64,000 nucleotides of DNA from Cereibacter ovatus (GTDB lineage Bacteria; Pseudomonadota; Alphaproteobacteria; Rhodobacterales; Rhodobacteraceae): assembly GCF_900207575.1 (NCBI RefSeq), contig NZ_OAOQ01000009.1:57558-121557 (forward strand), in the 5' to 3' direction. The position numbers and the translations under genes are program-made. The notes beneath the pieces are model-generated. The model searched no databases and was not told the origin of the DNA. It saw only the letters and a list, made by a program, of their open reading frames with translations. The stretch's first letter is position 1. Each line of letters starts with the position of its first letter. Below are positions 36,980 to 45,734 of this stretch, one piece after another.

Positions 36980-38580
36980 GGCGGGCTTTCGATCAGGCCG
37001 CGGGCTTCCAGTTCCTCGCGGATCATCTTCTTGGTGATCTTGCCATAGGCCGATTTCGGCAGCGCCTCCCACAGCACGAAGCGCCGGGGCATCTTGTAGC
37101 GTGACAGCCGGCCTTCAAGATGGGCGACCAGGTCGGCCTCGGTCACCGGGGCGCGGGGGACGCAGACCGCCCAGCCGACCTCGCCCCACAGCGGATCGGG
37201 CATCCCCAGCACCGCCACTTCGGAAATGGCGGGATGGGTCAGGATCTTTTCCTCGATCTCGCGCGGATAGACGTTCGATCCGCCCGAGATATACATGTCC
37301 GACTGCCGCCCGGTGATGTAAAGAAATCCCGCCTCGTCCAGATGACCCAGATCGCCGGTGCGGAACCAGCCGTTGCGAAAGGCTTTCGCGTTCGCCTCGG
37401 GGTTCCGGTAATAGCCGGCAAAGACCGCGGGGCCGATCACGCAGATCTCTCCGGTCTGGCCGGGGGGGAGGTCGCGGCCCTGATCGTCCTGGATCTGGAT
37501 CTCGATCCCGGTCCGGGGATGGCCACAGGTGCCGATGCGGACGTGCGGCCCGTCCTCGGCCTGATGCAGGCGGGCGGGCAGGACGGTGATGTTGCCGGTG
37601 CATTCGCCAAGGCCGAAATACTGCACCAGAACCGGCCCCAGCACCCGCAGCGCGGCCTGTTGATCGACCCGATACATCGGCGCCCCGGCATAGATCACAT
37701 AGCGCAGCGAGCGCAGGTCGGCCCCCGCGGTCGAGGGGTGTTCGACCAGAAGTTTCAGAATCGTGGGCACGGTGAACATGGTCGAGACCCGCCATTGCGC
37801 CACCAGTGCCCAGACCGTCGCCACGTCGAACCGCTCTCCCGGCAGCAGCACGGTCTTGACCCCGCGCGCCACCTGCGTCAGCTGATGCACGCCCGCGCCA
37901 TGCGACAGTGGCGCCACCACCAACGAGGCGTCGTCCGGCGTCAACCCCGGCATCAGGTCGGCCAGATGGTTCGTCACCACAAAGGCCATCTGTCCATGCG
38001 TCAGCACCGAGGCCTTCGGCCGGCCCGTGGTGCCCGAGGTGAAGAAGAACCAGCAGGGATCGTCGCGATCGACCGCCGCCACCTGCGGGCGCCGGCCCAT
38101 GAACTGATCGGTCACCGCCTGAACCGACGGGGCGAAATCCGACGCGCCAAAGGACAGCGTAACGGCCAGATCCGGGCAGGCCGCGGCGCAGGCCGCGGCG
38201 TGATCGGGGAAGGCCGCGTTGCACAGCAGGAACCGTGCGCCAGAGGATTGCGTCAGATAGATCACTTCTTCGGGGGTCTGGCGGAAGTTTGCGGGCACCC
38301 AGACCCCGCCCGCGCGCCAGACCGCGAACATGGCCTGCATCATCTCAAGGCAGTTCTGCGACTGGCACATCACCCTGTCGCCCTTTTGCAGCCCGAACCG
38401 CTGTTGCAGCGCCGCGGCCAGCGCGTCGGTGCGGGCCTCGAACGCGGCCCATGTCCAGCGCGTCTCACCCATCACCAGCGCCACGCCATCCGGGTCGCGC
38501 CGCGCCGATTGCGTCAGCAGCGTCGCAAGGTTCATCACCCGGGTCGAGACCGGCGCCGTGCCGCCATCGGGATCGGTCAT
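36964..38580 (-). CDS. AMP-dependent acyl-CoA ligase
   Basis: A 538-residue ANL-family enzyme that adenylates a carboxylic acid and joins it to CoA. It has the P-loop FFFTSGTTGRPKA (about residue 190), the FGLGECTGN motif, the hinge WFRTGDLGHLDEAGFLYITGRQSD and the C-terminal lysine in SAYGKITKK. The start codon overlaps the thiolase stop (ATGA). With the TRAP permease upstream and a thiolase and SDR in the same operon, it would activate an imported acid. The acid (aromatic, fatty or terpenoid) is not known. Confidence 0.93.
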   Translation of the reverse strand: MTDPDGGTAPVSTRVMNLATLLTQSARRDPDGVALVMGETRWTWAAFEARTDALAAALQQRFGLQKGDRVMCQSQNCLEMMQAMFAVWRAGGVWVPANFRQTPEEVIYLTQSSGARFLLCNAAFPDHAAACAAACPDLAVTLSFGASDFAPSVQAVTDQFMGRRPQVAAVDRDDPCWFFFTSGTTGRPKASVLTHGQMAFVVTNHLADLMPGLTPDDASLVVAPLSHGAGVHQLTQVARGVKTVLLPGERFDVATVWALVAQWRVSTMFTVPTILKLLVEHPSTAGADLRSLRYVIYAGAPMYRVDQQAALRVLGPVLVQYFGLGECTGNITVLPARLHQAEDGPHVRIGTCGHPRTGIEIQIQDDQGRDLPPGQTGEICVIGPAVFAGYYRNPEANAKAFRNGWFRTGDLGHLDEAGFLYITGRQSDMYISGGSNVYPREIEEKILTHPAISEVAVLGMPDPLWGEVGWAVCVPRAPVTEADLVAHLEGRLSRYKMPRRFVLWEALPKSAYGKITKKMIREELEARGLIESPPCPHA

Positions 38581-39746
38581 CGCGCCCTCTCAAGGATGGA
38601 ACAGTAGTTGGCGACCGCCGCGCCGCCCATGTTGAACACGCCCGCAAGGCTTGCCCCCGGCACCTGCATCGCGCCCGCCAAGCCGGCAAGCTGCATCGCC
38701 GCCATGACATGCTGCGACACGCCGGTGGCGCCGATCGGATGGCCGCGGGCCTTCAACCCGCCCGAAGGGTTCACCGGCAGCGCGCCGTCATGGTGCGTCA
38801 TGCCGTCCCGCGCGATCTTCCAGCCCTGACCCGGCGGGGCAAGGCCCATCGCCTCGTATTCGATCATCTCGGCGATGGTGAAACAGTCGTGGGTCTCGAC
38901 CAGATCCAGATCCATCACCCCCAGCCCGGCCTGTGCCAGCGCCGCCGCCCATGCCCGATGCGCGCCCTGAAAGGCGATGGGGTCGCGGCGCGACAGCGCA
39001 AGGATGTCGCCCGCCTGTGCCCGCGCCCGGAACCGGATCGCGTGGGCAAGGCCGGCGGCGGTATCGGCATCGGCCAGCACCAGCGCCGCCGCCCCGTCCG
39101 ACACCAGCGAACAGTCCGTGCGCCGCAGCGGCCCCGCCACCCGCGGGTTCTTGTCCGAAGGCGTGTTGCAGAAGTCGAACCCCACGTCCTTCTGCATATG
39201 AGCCAGCGAGTTGCGGGCGCCATTCGCGTGGTTTTTCGCAGCGATCATCGCCAGTTCAGCGGATCGATCGCCGTGGCGTTGAAAGTAGGTGTCCGCGATG
39301 CGGCCAAAGACGCCGGCAAAGCCGCCCTCGATGGCGCCTTCCTCGGCGGTGTGGCTGGCCGACAGCAGGATCTGCGAGGTTTCGGCAATGGGGGTTGCGG
39401 TCATCTTTTCAGCGCCGATCACCAGTGCCACCCGGCCCCGCCCCGAGGCGATGAAATCGGCCGCCGCATACAGCGCGGCCGAGCCGGTGGCGCAGGCGTT
39501 TTCGGTGCGCAGAAAGGGGATGCCCGTCAGTTCGGGCGTGCCCATGGCGACAAGCGCACCCTGAAAATCCTGCCGCGAGAAGCCGTTGTTGTAGACGCCC
39601 ACAAAGATGCCGTCGACCGCATCGGCCGGAACCCCTGCATGATCCAGTGCGGGCCGTGCGACTTCGGCCATCAGGCTGGTGGTATCGGGCGCGTCAGACT
39701 TGCCGAACCGGCTGTGGGCCCAGCCGACAATCAGGGGATCGGTCAT
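38577..39746 (-). CDS. thiolase-like (SCP-x type) acyl-CoA acetyltransferase
   Basis: A 389-residue thiolase-fold protein. The nucleophile Cys lies in RTENACATGSAALYAAA, the His in VNPSGGLKARGHPIGATG and the late segment is VFNMGGAAVANYC. It matches the SCP-x/lipid-transfer thiolase branch, which cleaves or forms carbon bonds in side-chain degradation. The start at ATG 39746 follows AAGGA and lies one base after the IclR stop. It is part of the TRAP/ligase operon. Confidence 0.9.
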   Translation of the reverse strand: MTDPLIVGWAHSRFGKSDAPDTTSLMAEVARPALDHAGVPADAVDGIFVGVYNNGFSRQDFQGALVAMGTPELTGIPFLRTENACATGSAALYAAADFIASGRGRVALVIGAEKMTATPIAETSQILLSASHTAEEGAIEGGFAGVFGRIADTYFQRHGDRSAELAMIAAKNHANGARNSLAHMQKDVGFDFCNTPSDKNPRVAGPLRRTDCSLVSDGAAALVLADADTAAGLAHAIRFRARAQAGDILALSRRDPIAFQGAHRAWAAALAQAGLGVMDLDLVETHDCFTIAEMIEYEAMGLAPPGQGWKIARDGMTHHDGALPVNPSGGLKARGHPIGATGVSQHVMAAMQLAGLAGAMQVPGASLAGVFNMGGAAVANYCSILERAR

Positions 39747-39747
39747 G

Positions 39748-40581
39748 TCAGTCCTTCCGGGGTTGGGGTGGGGCAGCGGCAAGCTGCGCCAGCCGGGTTT
39801 CGACAAGGGTGGCCTCGCGCCGCAACAGCGCCACCAGTTGCGGCTGGCGGTCGGGGGTCATCCGGTCCTCGATGGCGGCAATCGACAGCGCGCCGGCGGG
39901 GCGGCCGTCGGACCAGCGCAGTGCCACGCCGATGCCCCACGACCCCGGCACCACCCGGCCGGGATTCAGCGCATGACCCGTTCGGCGGGCCTCGGCCTCG
40001 TCGGCGGCCAGCACCTCGGGCGGGGGGATGTCGCGCAGCAAGGGCGCGATGCGGGCGCGCAGGGCGCGGGATTCGGCTTCGGGCAGGGCGGCAAGGATCG
40101 CAAGGCTGCCCGCACCGACCCCGATCGGGTTGCGGTCGCCGGCCTTCAGCGCATGGGTGCGGATCGGAAAGCTGCCCTCCTCGCGGTGCAGGCAGATCAC
40201 ATGGTCGTCCTGCTGAACCGACAGAAGGGCGGTGTCGCCCGTTTCCGCAGCCAACCGGCGCAGGCTGTCGGCGGCATGGGTCAAAAGGCCGTGGCGGGGG
40301 GTGGCAAAGCCCGCCAGAAAATAGGCTTCGGGGCCAAGGTGATAGCGGCGGCTGGCGGCGTCCTGTTCCACCAGCCGCGCCTGTGCCAGCGCCAGCAGCA
40401 GCCGGCGCACCGTGGGCCGCGACAGGCCGCTGGCGGCGGTCAGATACCCCAGCCCCAGCCCATCCGGCCCGCCACGCCCCACCAGCGACAAAAGCGACAG
40501 CGCCCGCTGCACCGCCTGCGCGCCCGCCGCCGCGGGTGCGGGGCGGGTGGGGGCAAGGCGGGGGGGCAGGGGCGCTGTCAT
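39748..40581 (-). CDS. IclR family transcriptional regulator
   Basis: A 277-residue regulator with an N-terminal winged helix (about 25-85; LGYLTAASGLSRPTVRRLLLAL) and an effector-binding domain (about 100-265). Regulators of this family often control aromatic or acid catabolism. It is embedded in the operon it probably controls, between the TRAP binding protein and the thiolase. ATG 40581 follows AAGGAGA. The N-terminus is Pro/Ala-rich. Confidence 0.9.
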   Translation of the reverse strand: MTAPLPPRLAPTRPAPAAAGAQAVQRALSLLSLVGRGGPDGLGLGYLTAASGLSRPTVRRLLLALAQARLVEQDAASRRYHLGPEAYFLAGFATPRHGLLTHAADSLRRLAAETGDTALLSVQQDDHVICLHREEGSFPIRTHALKAGDRNPIGVGAGSLAILAALPEAESRALRARIAPLLRDIPPPEVLAADEAEARRTGHALNPGRVVPGSWGIGVALRWSDGRPAGALSIAAIEDRMTPDRQPQLVALLRREATLVETRLAQLAAAPPQPRKD

Positions 40582-40594
40582 CGGACGCGTCTCC

Positions 40595-41614
40595 TTAGGC
40601 GAGCGCCCGGCCGACGGCGCTTTCAAGGATGGCCCATGCCTCGTCGCCATAGGTTTTCTTCCATTCGGCGTAGAAACCGGCCTCGCGCAGTTTGGCCTCG
40701 AAGGGGGCAGGGTCCACGTCGTTGAAGGTGAAGCCGTTGGCCGCCAGTTCGTCCTTCAGCGAGGCGTTCAGCGCCATGATGTCGGCGCGCTGGCGTTCGG
40801 CGCCGGCGTTGAAGTTGCGTGCCACGATCTCTTGCAGATCGGCGGGCAGGGCGGCCCATGCCCGGCGGTTGCCCAGCATCCAGAAGCCGTCCCACATGTG
40901 GTTGGTCATCGAGCAGTATTTCTGCACCTCCCACATCTTGGCGACCTTCATGATGGTCAGCGGGTTTTCCTGCCCGTCGACCACCCCGGTCTGAAGCGCG
41001 GGATAGACCTCGGCGAAGTTGATCGAGGTCGGCGACGCCCCGAAGGCCGTGAACATGGATGTCCACAGCGGCGACACTGGCACCCGGATCTTGAAGCCTT
41101 CCAGATCGCCCGGCGTCACGATCGGCTTGGTCGAGGACGTGATCTGGCGGAAGCCGTTGTCCCAGATCTTGTCCATCACCACCAGACCGGCCGCTTCGAT
41201 CTGGCCGCGGGCATAGGCGCCCAGCTCGCCATCCATGGCCTTCCACACCGCGTCATAATTCGGGAAGGCAAAGCCGATGCCGTTGATCGAGGCATTGGGA
41301 ACCAGTGTCGACAGGATCACCGGCGACAGCATGAAGAACTCGACGCCCCCCGCGCGCAGCTGGCCCAGCACGTCGGTATCAGCGCCAAGCTGGTTCGAGG
41401 GGAAGATCTGGATGTCCACCCGGCCGCCGGACTCCTCAAGGATCGCCTTGACCGCTTCCATGCCGCGGACGTTCGAGGGATGTTCCAGCGGCTGGTTGTT
41501 GGCCAGCTTGTAGCTGAACTCGGCGGCGCGGGCGGTGCCGGGCCGGATGAAGGGCGCGGCCAGCAGGCCGGCCCCAGCCCCCAGCAGCAGCAAACGGCGG
41601 TCGATGGTCGTCAT
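40595..41614 (-). CDS. TRAP transporter solute-binding protein (DctP type), operon of the acyl-CoA pathway
   Basis: A 339-residue periplasmic binding protein with a signal peptide (1-30; DRRLLLLGAG with two arginines, ending TARAAE). It has the DctP-family stretch GFKIRVPVSPLWTSMFTAFGASPTSINFAEVYPALQTGVVDGQENPL, whose arginine contacts the ligand carboxylate in this family. ATG 41614 follows GGAGGAG. It is downstream of the fused TRAP permease. Confidence 0.93.
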   Translation of the reverse strand: MTTIDRRLLLLGAGAGLLAAPFIRPGTARAAEFSYKLANNQPLEHPSNVRGMEAVKAILEESGGRVDIQIFPSNQLGADTDVLGQLRAGGVEFFMLSPVILSTLVPNASINGIGFAFPNYDAVWKAMDGELGAYARGQIEAAGLVVMDKIWDNGFRQITSSTKPIVTPGDLEGFKIRVPVSPLWTSMFTAFGASPTSINFAEVYPALQTGVVDGQENPLTIMKVAKMWEVQKYCSMTNHMWDGFWMLGNRRAWAALPADLQEIVARNFNAGAERQRADIMALNASLKDELAANGFTFNDVDPAPFEAKLREAGFYAEWKKTYGDEAWAILESAVGRALA

Positions 41615-41646
41615 CAGGGTCTCCTCCTCGGGATCGTTTTGGGGTG

Positions 41647-43524
41647 TCACAGCAGGGCGGTCGAAAACCACGGAACAGCGGCGATGATGGCAAGACCGAT
41701 CAGCAGCGCGAGCAGATAGGGCCAGATCCGGCCCATCACGGCATCGGCGGGCACCGCCGCGATCTTGCAGGCGATGTAAAAACCGATGCCGATCGGCGGC
41801 GCCATCAGGCCGATGTTCATCGCGGTGACGATCACCATGGCGTAGTGGATGTCGTTGATGCCAAGGCCGCGGGCGATGGGGAACATGATCGGTGCCAGCA
41901 GCACGATGGCCGGCAGCCCTTCCAGCACGCAGCCCAGCACCAGAAAGATCACCGCCGAGGCCAGCATGAACGTGCCCCAACCGCCCGGAAGCCCGGTGAC
42001 AAAGGCCATCAGGTCGCGCGCAAAGCCCGATTGCGTCAGCGCCCATGCCATGGCCGAAGCCGCACCAAGGATCAGCAGGATCGCCCCCGACATCGCCGCG
42101 GTATCCACCAGCATGTCCAGCATCTTCCTATTGGGGATGCCGCCGTAAAGCACCAGGCCGATGACAAAGGCATAGACCACCGCGATGGTCGAAACCTCGG
42201 TCGCGGTGGCGACGCCGCCGCCGACAAGGCTGCGGATCATGAACGGCAGCACCAGCGCCGGCAGCGCGATCACCGCAGCCTTCAGGATGTCGCGCAGGCC
42301 GATGCGGCGGACGCCCGACATGTCCTCGGCCCGCGCCTTCCAGCGCGCCAGCACCGCCAGCACCACCAGAAGAACCATCGCGATCACGAAGCCCGATGTG
42401 AACAGCCCCGCGATCGACACGCCCGCGACCGATCCCAGCACGATCAGCACGATCGAGGGCGGCACCGTGTCGGCCATCGCGGCCCCCGTGGCCAGCAGCG
42501 CCGTCATCTCGGGCGGGGAATGGCCGCGCCGTTTCATTTCCGGGAACAGCGCCGGGGCCACGGTGGCCATGTCCGACACTTTCGACCCCGAAATCCCCGA
42601 GACCAGAAACAGCGATCCCAGCAGCACATAGCTCATTCCCGCCTTCACATGGCCCAGAAGCGAGGCCAGAAAGCGCACGATGGCCCGCCCCATTCCGGTT
42701 GCGTCCAGAATGCAGCCCAGCAGCACGAACACCGGCACCGACAGCAGTACGATCGACGACATCCCCTCGTCGATGCGCCCCATCATCACGAAGACCGGCG
42801 AGTGGCTGGCAAAGGTCAGATAGGCCAGCGTTCCGGCGGCAAAGCAGAAGGCGATCGGCACGCCGATGGCCAGCAGCCCCGCCACCAGCAGCCCCAGAAA
42901 GATCGGCAGGTTCCAGTTGCCAAGGCTAAGAAGCTGCGGCTTGGCCAGCCAGAGCGCGCCCGCCCCCAGCGCAATCAGCGCCAGCGTCGCGGCGATCGTG
43001 CCCCAGGCCCGCGTGCGCAGGACCGAAATCACCATCAGAACCGTCATCAGCCCGATCCCCACCGGCAGCGCCGAAGCGCGCACCGACATCGGCAGCCCCA
43101 GCGCGGGCGAGGTGATCCAGGATTCCTCGTGTGCATAGCTGACGGCCACCGGCAAAAGCCGCACCAGCAGCACGCAGACCACGACCTGTCCCGCCACCTC
43201 CAGCATCCGCGCCACGGCGGGCGGCATCAGGGGCAAAAGCACGGTCAGCCGCATGTGTTCGTGCCGGTCCACCGCCAGCGCGGTCCCCAGCATCGCCATC
43301 CAGATGAAGCTGAGCGAGGCGACCTCGTCTCCCCAGATCAACGGTTTGGCCAGAACATAGCGGAAGAACACATTGGACAGCACCGTGACGATCATCACGA
43401 TCAGCAGGCCCGCGGCCATCAGCTCGACCGGCCGCATCCAGCGTTCGGCGCGCTTTGGCTCAGTCAGTGCCTCGATGCCACCAAGCGCAGGCTCGGCTTC
43501 CGACTGGGGGTCGGTCAGTTGCAT
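41647..43524 (-). CDS. TRAP transporter permease, DctQ-DctM fusion
   Basis: A 625-residue membrane protein combining both TRAP permease subunits. The N-terminal ~185 residues have the four-segment DctQ pattern, and the remaining ~440 have the DctM pattern (SGSKVSDMATVAPALFPEMKRRG, MADTVPPSIVLIVLGSVAGVS). Fused QM proteins are a known TRAP variant. ATG 43524 has GGAGGA upstream. The first gene of the operon, it is divergent from the subtilase gene across a region with two inverted repeats. Confidence 0.92.
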   Translation of the reverse strand: MQLTDPQSEAEPALGGIEALTEPKRAERWMRPVELMAAGLLIVMIVTVLSNVFFRYVLAKPLIWGDEVASLSFIWMAMLGTALAVDRHEHMRLTVLLPLMPPAVARMLEVAGQVVVCVLLVRLLPVAVSYAHEESWITSPALGLPMSVRASALPVGIGLMTVLMVISVLRTRAWGTIAATLALIALGAGALWLAKPQLLSLGNWNLPIFLGLLVAGLLAIGVPIAFCFAAGTLAYLTFASHSPVFVMMGRIDEGMSSIVLLSVPVFVLLGCILDATGMGRAIVRFLASLLGHVKAGMSYVLLGSLFLVSGISGSKVSDMATVAPALFPEMKRRGHSPPEMTALLATGAAMADTVPPSIVLIVLGSVAGVSIAGLFTSGFVIAMVLLVVLAVLARWKARAEDMSGVRRIGLRDILKAAVIALPALVLPFMIRSLVGGGVATATEVSTIAVVYAFVIGLVLYGGIPNRKMLDMLVDTAAMSGAILLILGAASAMAWALTQSGFARDLMAFVTGLPGGWGTFMLASAVIFLVLGCVLEGLPAIVLLAPIMFPIARGLGINDIHYAMVIVTAMNIGLMAPPIGIGFYIACKIAAVPADAVMGRIWPYLLALLIGLAIIAAVPWFSTALL

Positions 43525-43832
43525 CCCGTGTCTCCTCCCGTGCCGCGGACTCTTTGGTCCGATGCGTCCACCATGTGGATCGTTGTGCGGCTTTCGGGGA
43601 AGGTTAGGCAGCGGGTTCGGCTGGTGGCAAGCAAAAACTGCGATCATGGCGCAAAAGATGGCCGATCTTCGCCTGTGGATCAGGGAAAATGTTGTCCACA
43701 TTATGGACGGCATCTGCGCCAAGATCCGCTTTTTTACATACAAAAGACACGATATGACCAAGAGAATGTCACGCATAGTCGTTCGATTTTGTATGGTCAA
43801 ACACGCTTCAATCAGTCTGGGGAGAATCCGCA
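43525..43832. promoter_or_regulatory. divergent promoter region with inverted repeats
   Basis: 308 bases without a gene. A 15-base palindrome GTCCA-CATTA-TGGAC lies at 43694-43708. Nine-base arms CATACAAAA (43737-43745) and TTTTGTATG (43787-43795) face each other 41 bases apart, in an AT-rich stretch. The palindrome resembles sites bound by IclR-type dimers, and an IclR gene lies in the operon to the left. Confidence 0.4.
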
Positions 43833-44873
43833 ATGAATATCCGTTTGGAGGATTTGGTTGTCGGGTTGGTTGCGGCATCGCTTCTGATGCATCCGGTCGC
43901 TGCGGAAACGCTGCGCCTTGGTCCTGCGCCGCAGGGCAAGGCGGCCGACATCGGCTCCCTCTCGCGGGGCGAGGCTGTGGAACGCGAGGCGACGGCACTC
44001 AAATGGAAGTTGAAACCGGCGGCCAAGGTCACAGCCAAGGCCCCTTCCGCCCCGGTCCTGCAAGCCTGGATGAGCCCCGAGATCGCCGGCGCCTGGTCGT
44101 TGGGCTTCAAGGGGCAGGGGACCACCCTGACGGTGGTCGACGATTTCAGCAGCAAAAGCGTGTTTTCCGGCAACCTTGGCACCGGCAGGAAATCCCTGCG
44201 CCATGGCGAATGGACCCGGCTTGAGGCGACGATGATCGCGCCTTCGGCCACGGCCGTGTCGCATGATTTCTCCTCCGGGCGCAGCGTGGCGCTGGCGTCA
44301 GGAGGGCTGAATGTGGTGAACCTGTCTTACGGGATGTTTGCCAAGGCGGGCTACAGCGCCAGCCAGATCGGGTGGAGCGCGCAGGAAAGATCTTTGATCA
44401 GCCATGCGTCGGGCGGGGCGGCGGTGATCGCGAAGGCGGCCGGCAATGATGCGGTGGCCATCGGCCGCGCCAACCGCAGCGGCAATGTCGATTATCTGAA
44501 CATGGCCCTTGTCGGCACCCCGTCGACGATCTTCGTGGGCGCGCTGGACCGCAACGGCACCACGACGCAGAAGGCAAGCCTTGCCAGCTATTCGAACTTT
44601 GCCGGCTCTGATCCAGTGGTTCAGAACCATTTCCTGTCGGTGGGGGTGCGCAGCGATCTGACGGGGCTTGCCGGCACATCCTTCGCGGCGCCGGTCGTCA
44701 GCGGCTATGCCGCGGTGCTGGGCAGCAAGTTCACCACCGCGACGCCTGCGCAGATCTCGAACCGGCTGCTGGATACCGCGCGCACCGACACGATCCAGAA
44801 CTACAATGCCGCCCTGCATGGCCGCGGCGAGGCCAGCATCGGCCGCGCCCTTGCTCCGGCCAGCATCCAGTAA
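43833..44873 (+). CDS. secreted S8 (subtilisin-like) serine peptidase
   Basis: A 346-residue subtilase with a signal peptide (1-24). Family motifs: the Asp of LTVVDDFS (D103/D104), an altered HGxH motif RHGEWTRL (H124), the oxyanion Asn in KAAGND (N205) and the nucleophile in GTSFAAPVVSG (S283). The His motif lacks the usual HGTHVAG, but all four key positions can be filled. There is no propeptide domain of normal size, only about 80 residues. GGGGAG precedes the ATG. It is followed by a barrel-like outer-membrane protein gene. Confidence 0.85.
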   Translation: MNIRLEDLVVGLVAASLLMHPVAAETLRLGPAPQGKAADIGSLSRGEAVEREATALKWKLKPAAKVTAKAPSAPVLQAWMSPEIAGAWSLGFKGQGTTLTVVDDFSSKSVFSGNLGTGRKSLRHGEWTRLEATMIAPSATAVSHDFSSGRSVALASGGLNVVNLSYGMFAKAGYSASQIGWSAQERSLISHASGGAAVIAKAAGNDAVAIGRANRSGNVDYLNMALVGTPSTIFVGALDRNGTTTQKASLASYSNFAGSDPVVQNHFLSVGVRSDLTGLAGTSFAAPVVSGYAAVLGSKFTTATPAQISNRLLDTARTDTIQNYNAALHGRGEASIGRALAPASIQ

Positions 44874-44910
44874 CGCTCTGGCCTTCGCCGGTCTGAGACG
44901 GTGGGGCCGG

Positions 44911-45471
44911 GTGCTGGCCACCATGGCGGCAGTTGGCCCCATGGCGGCCTTGCCCGTGCCCGGTACCGCCGAAATCTTGCAGCAAACCCATCTTCTCGAC
45001 GTTCATGCCGGCTCGTCGCGGTCCGATCTGGCGCACGAGCTTCGGCGCGGCGGCTATGAGTTGATGGATGGCACGCCGGTCCGTTTCCGCGACTGGTATT
45101 CGACGCGCCGTCCTGATCTGACGATCCTGTTCCTGACCGAGGTCTCACCCCGGTTCGGCCTGATCTGGGGCGTCAGCACCGGCGAGAGCGGCCAGAAATA
45201 CCGCATCGATCCGGCGCTGCATCTGGGGATCGTGCTTCGGCACGAACCGTTCGAGGGGGCGGTGATCTCGCTCAGTCTTGTCGGGTTGATCGGCGGGGAT
45301 CTGAACGAAAAACCCTGTCTGGCCGATTATGGCGCGATCGGCGGCTTGCAGCGGGTGAACTGCCGGCTGGCGGCCTCGATCCTGCCACCCGATGAGACGC
45401 TGGATTACCTTGTCGACGAACCGGGCTACCGAGAGTCGTGGGTCAGCCTGCGGTTCGAATACCGCTTTTAG
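44911..45471 (+). CDS. putative small outer-membrane beta-barrel protein
   Basis: A 186-residue protein that I do not recognise by name. It starts with a signal-like hydrophobic stretch (ATMAAVGPMAALPVPGTA). The rest has alternating polar/hydrophobic strands, and the last residues are RFEYRF, ending in Phe as many outer-membrane barrels do. The start is uncertain: GTG at 44911 or ATG at 44923. It follows the subtilase by about 40 bases on the same strand, suggesting a pair. A small barrel of six to eight strands is possible; proof would need a structure model. Confidence 0.6.
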   Translation: MLATMAAVGPMAALPVPGTAEILQQTHLLDVHAGSSRSDLAHELRRGGYELMDGTPVRFRDWYSTRRPDLTILFLTEVSPRFGLIWGVSTGESGQKYRIDPALHLGIVLRHEPFEGAVISLSLVGLIGGDLNEKPCLADYGAIGGLQRVNCRLAASILPPDETLDYLVDEPGYRESWVSLRFEYRF

Positions 45472-45734
45472 CGGGCCATGGCCCAAGGCATCTGGCCCGC
45501 AGCTTGCAGGGCGATGGGCGGGTGGGTCTCGGATGGATGGGGCGTGATCTCATTCGCAGGTAGAGTTGGGATCGGCGTTGTCGTGCGTCGGTGGGCGCAT
45601 TAGACGGGAAAGCAGACGAACATGCAGGACTTGTGGCGATCTGCTATGCCCAATGCGGTAAACCGCGCTCGGTCGGCAGATCCGCGCAAGCAACACGGCC
45701 CCGCCTGCCCTGTCGACCTTCTGTCGGACAAGCC

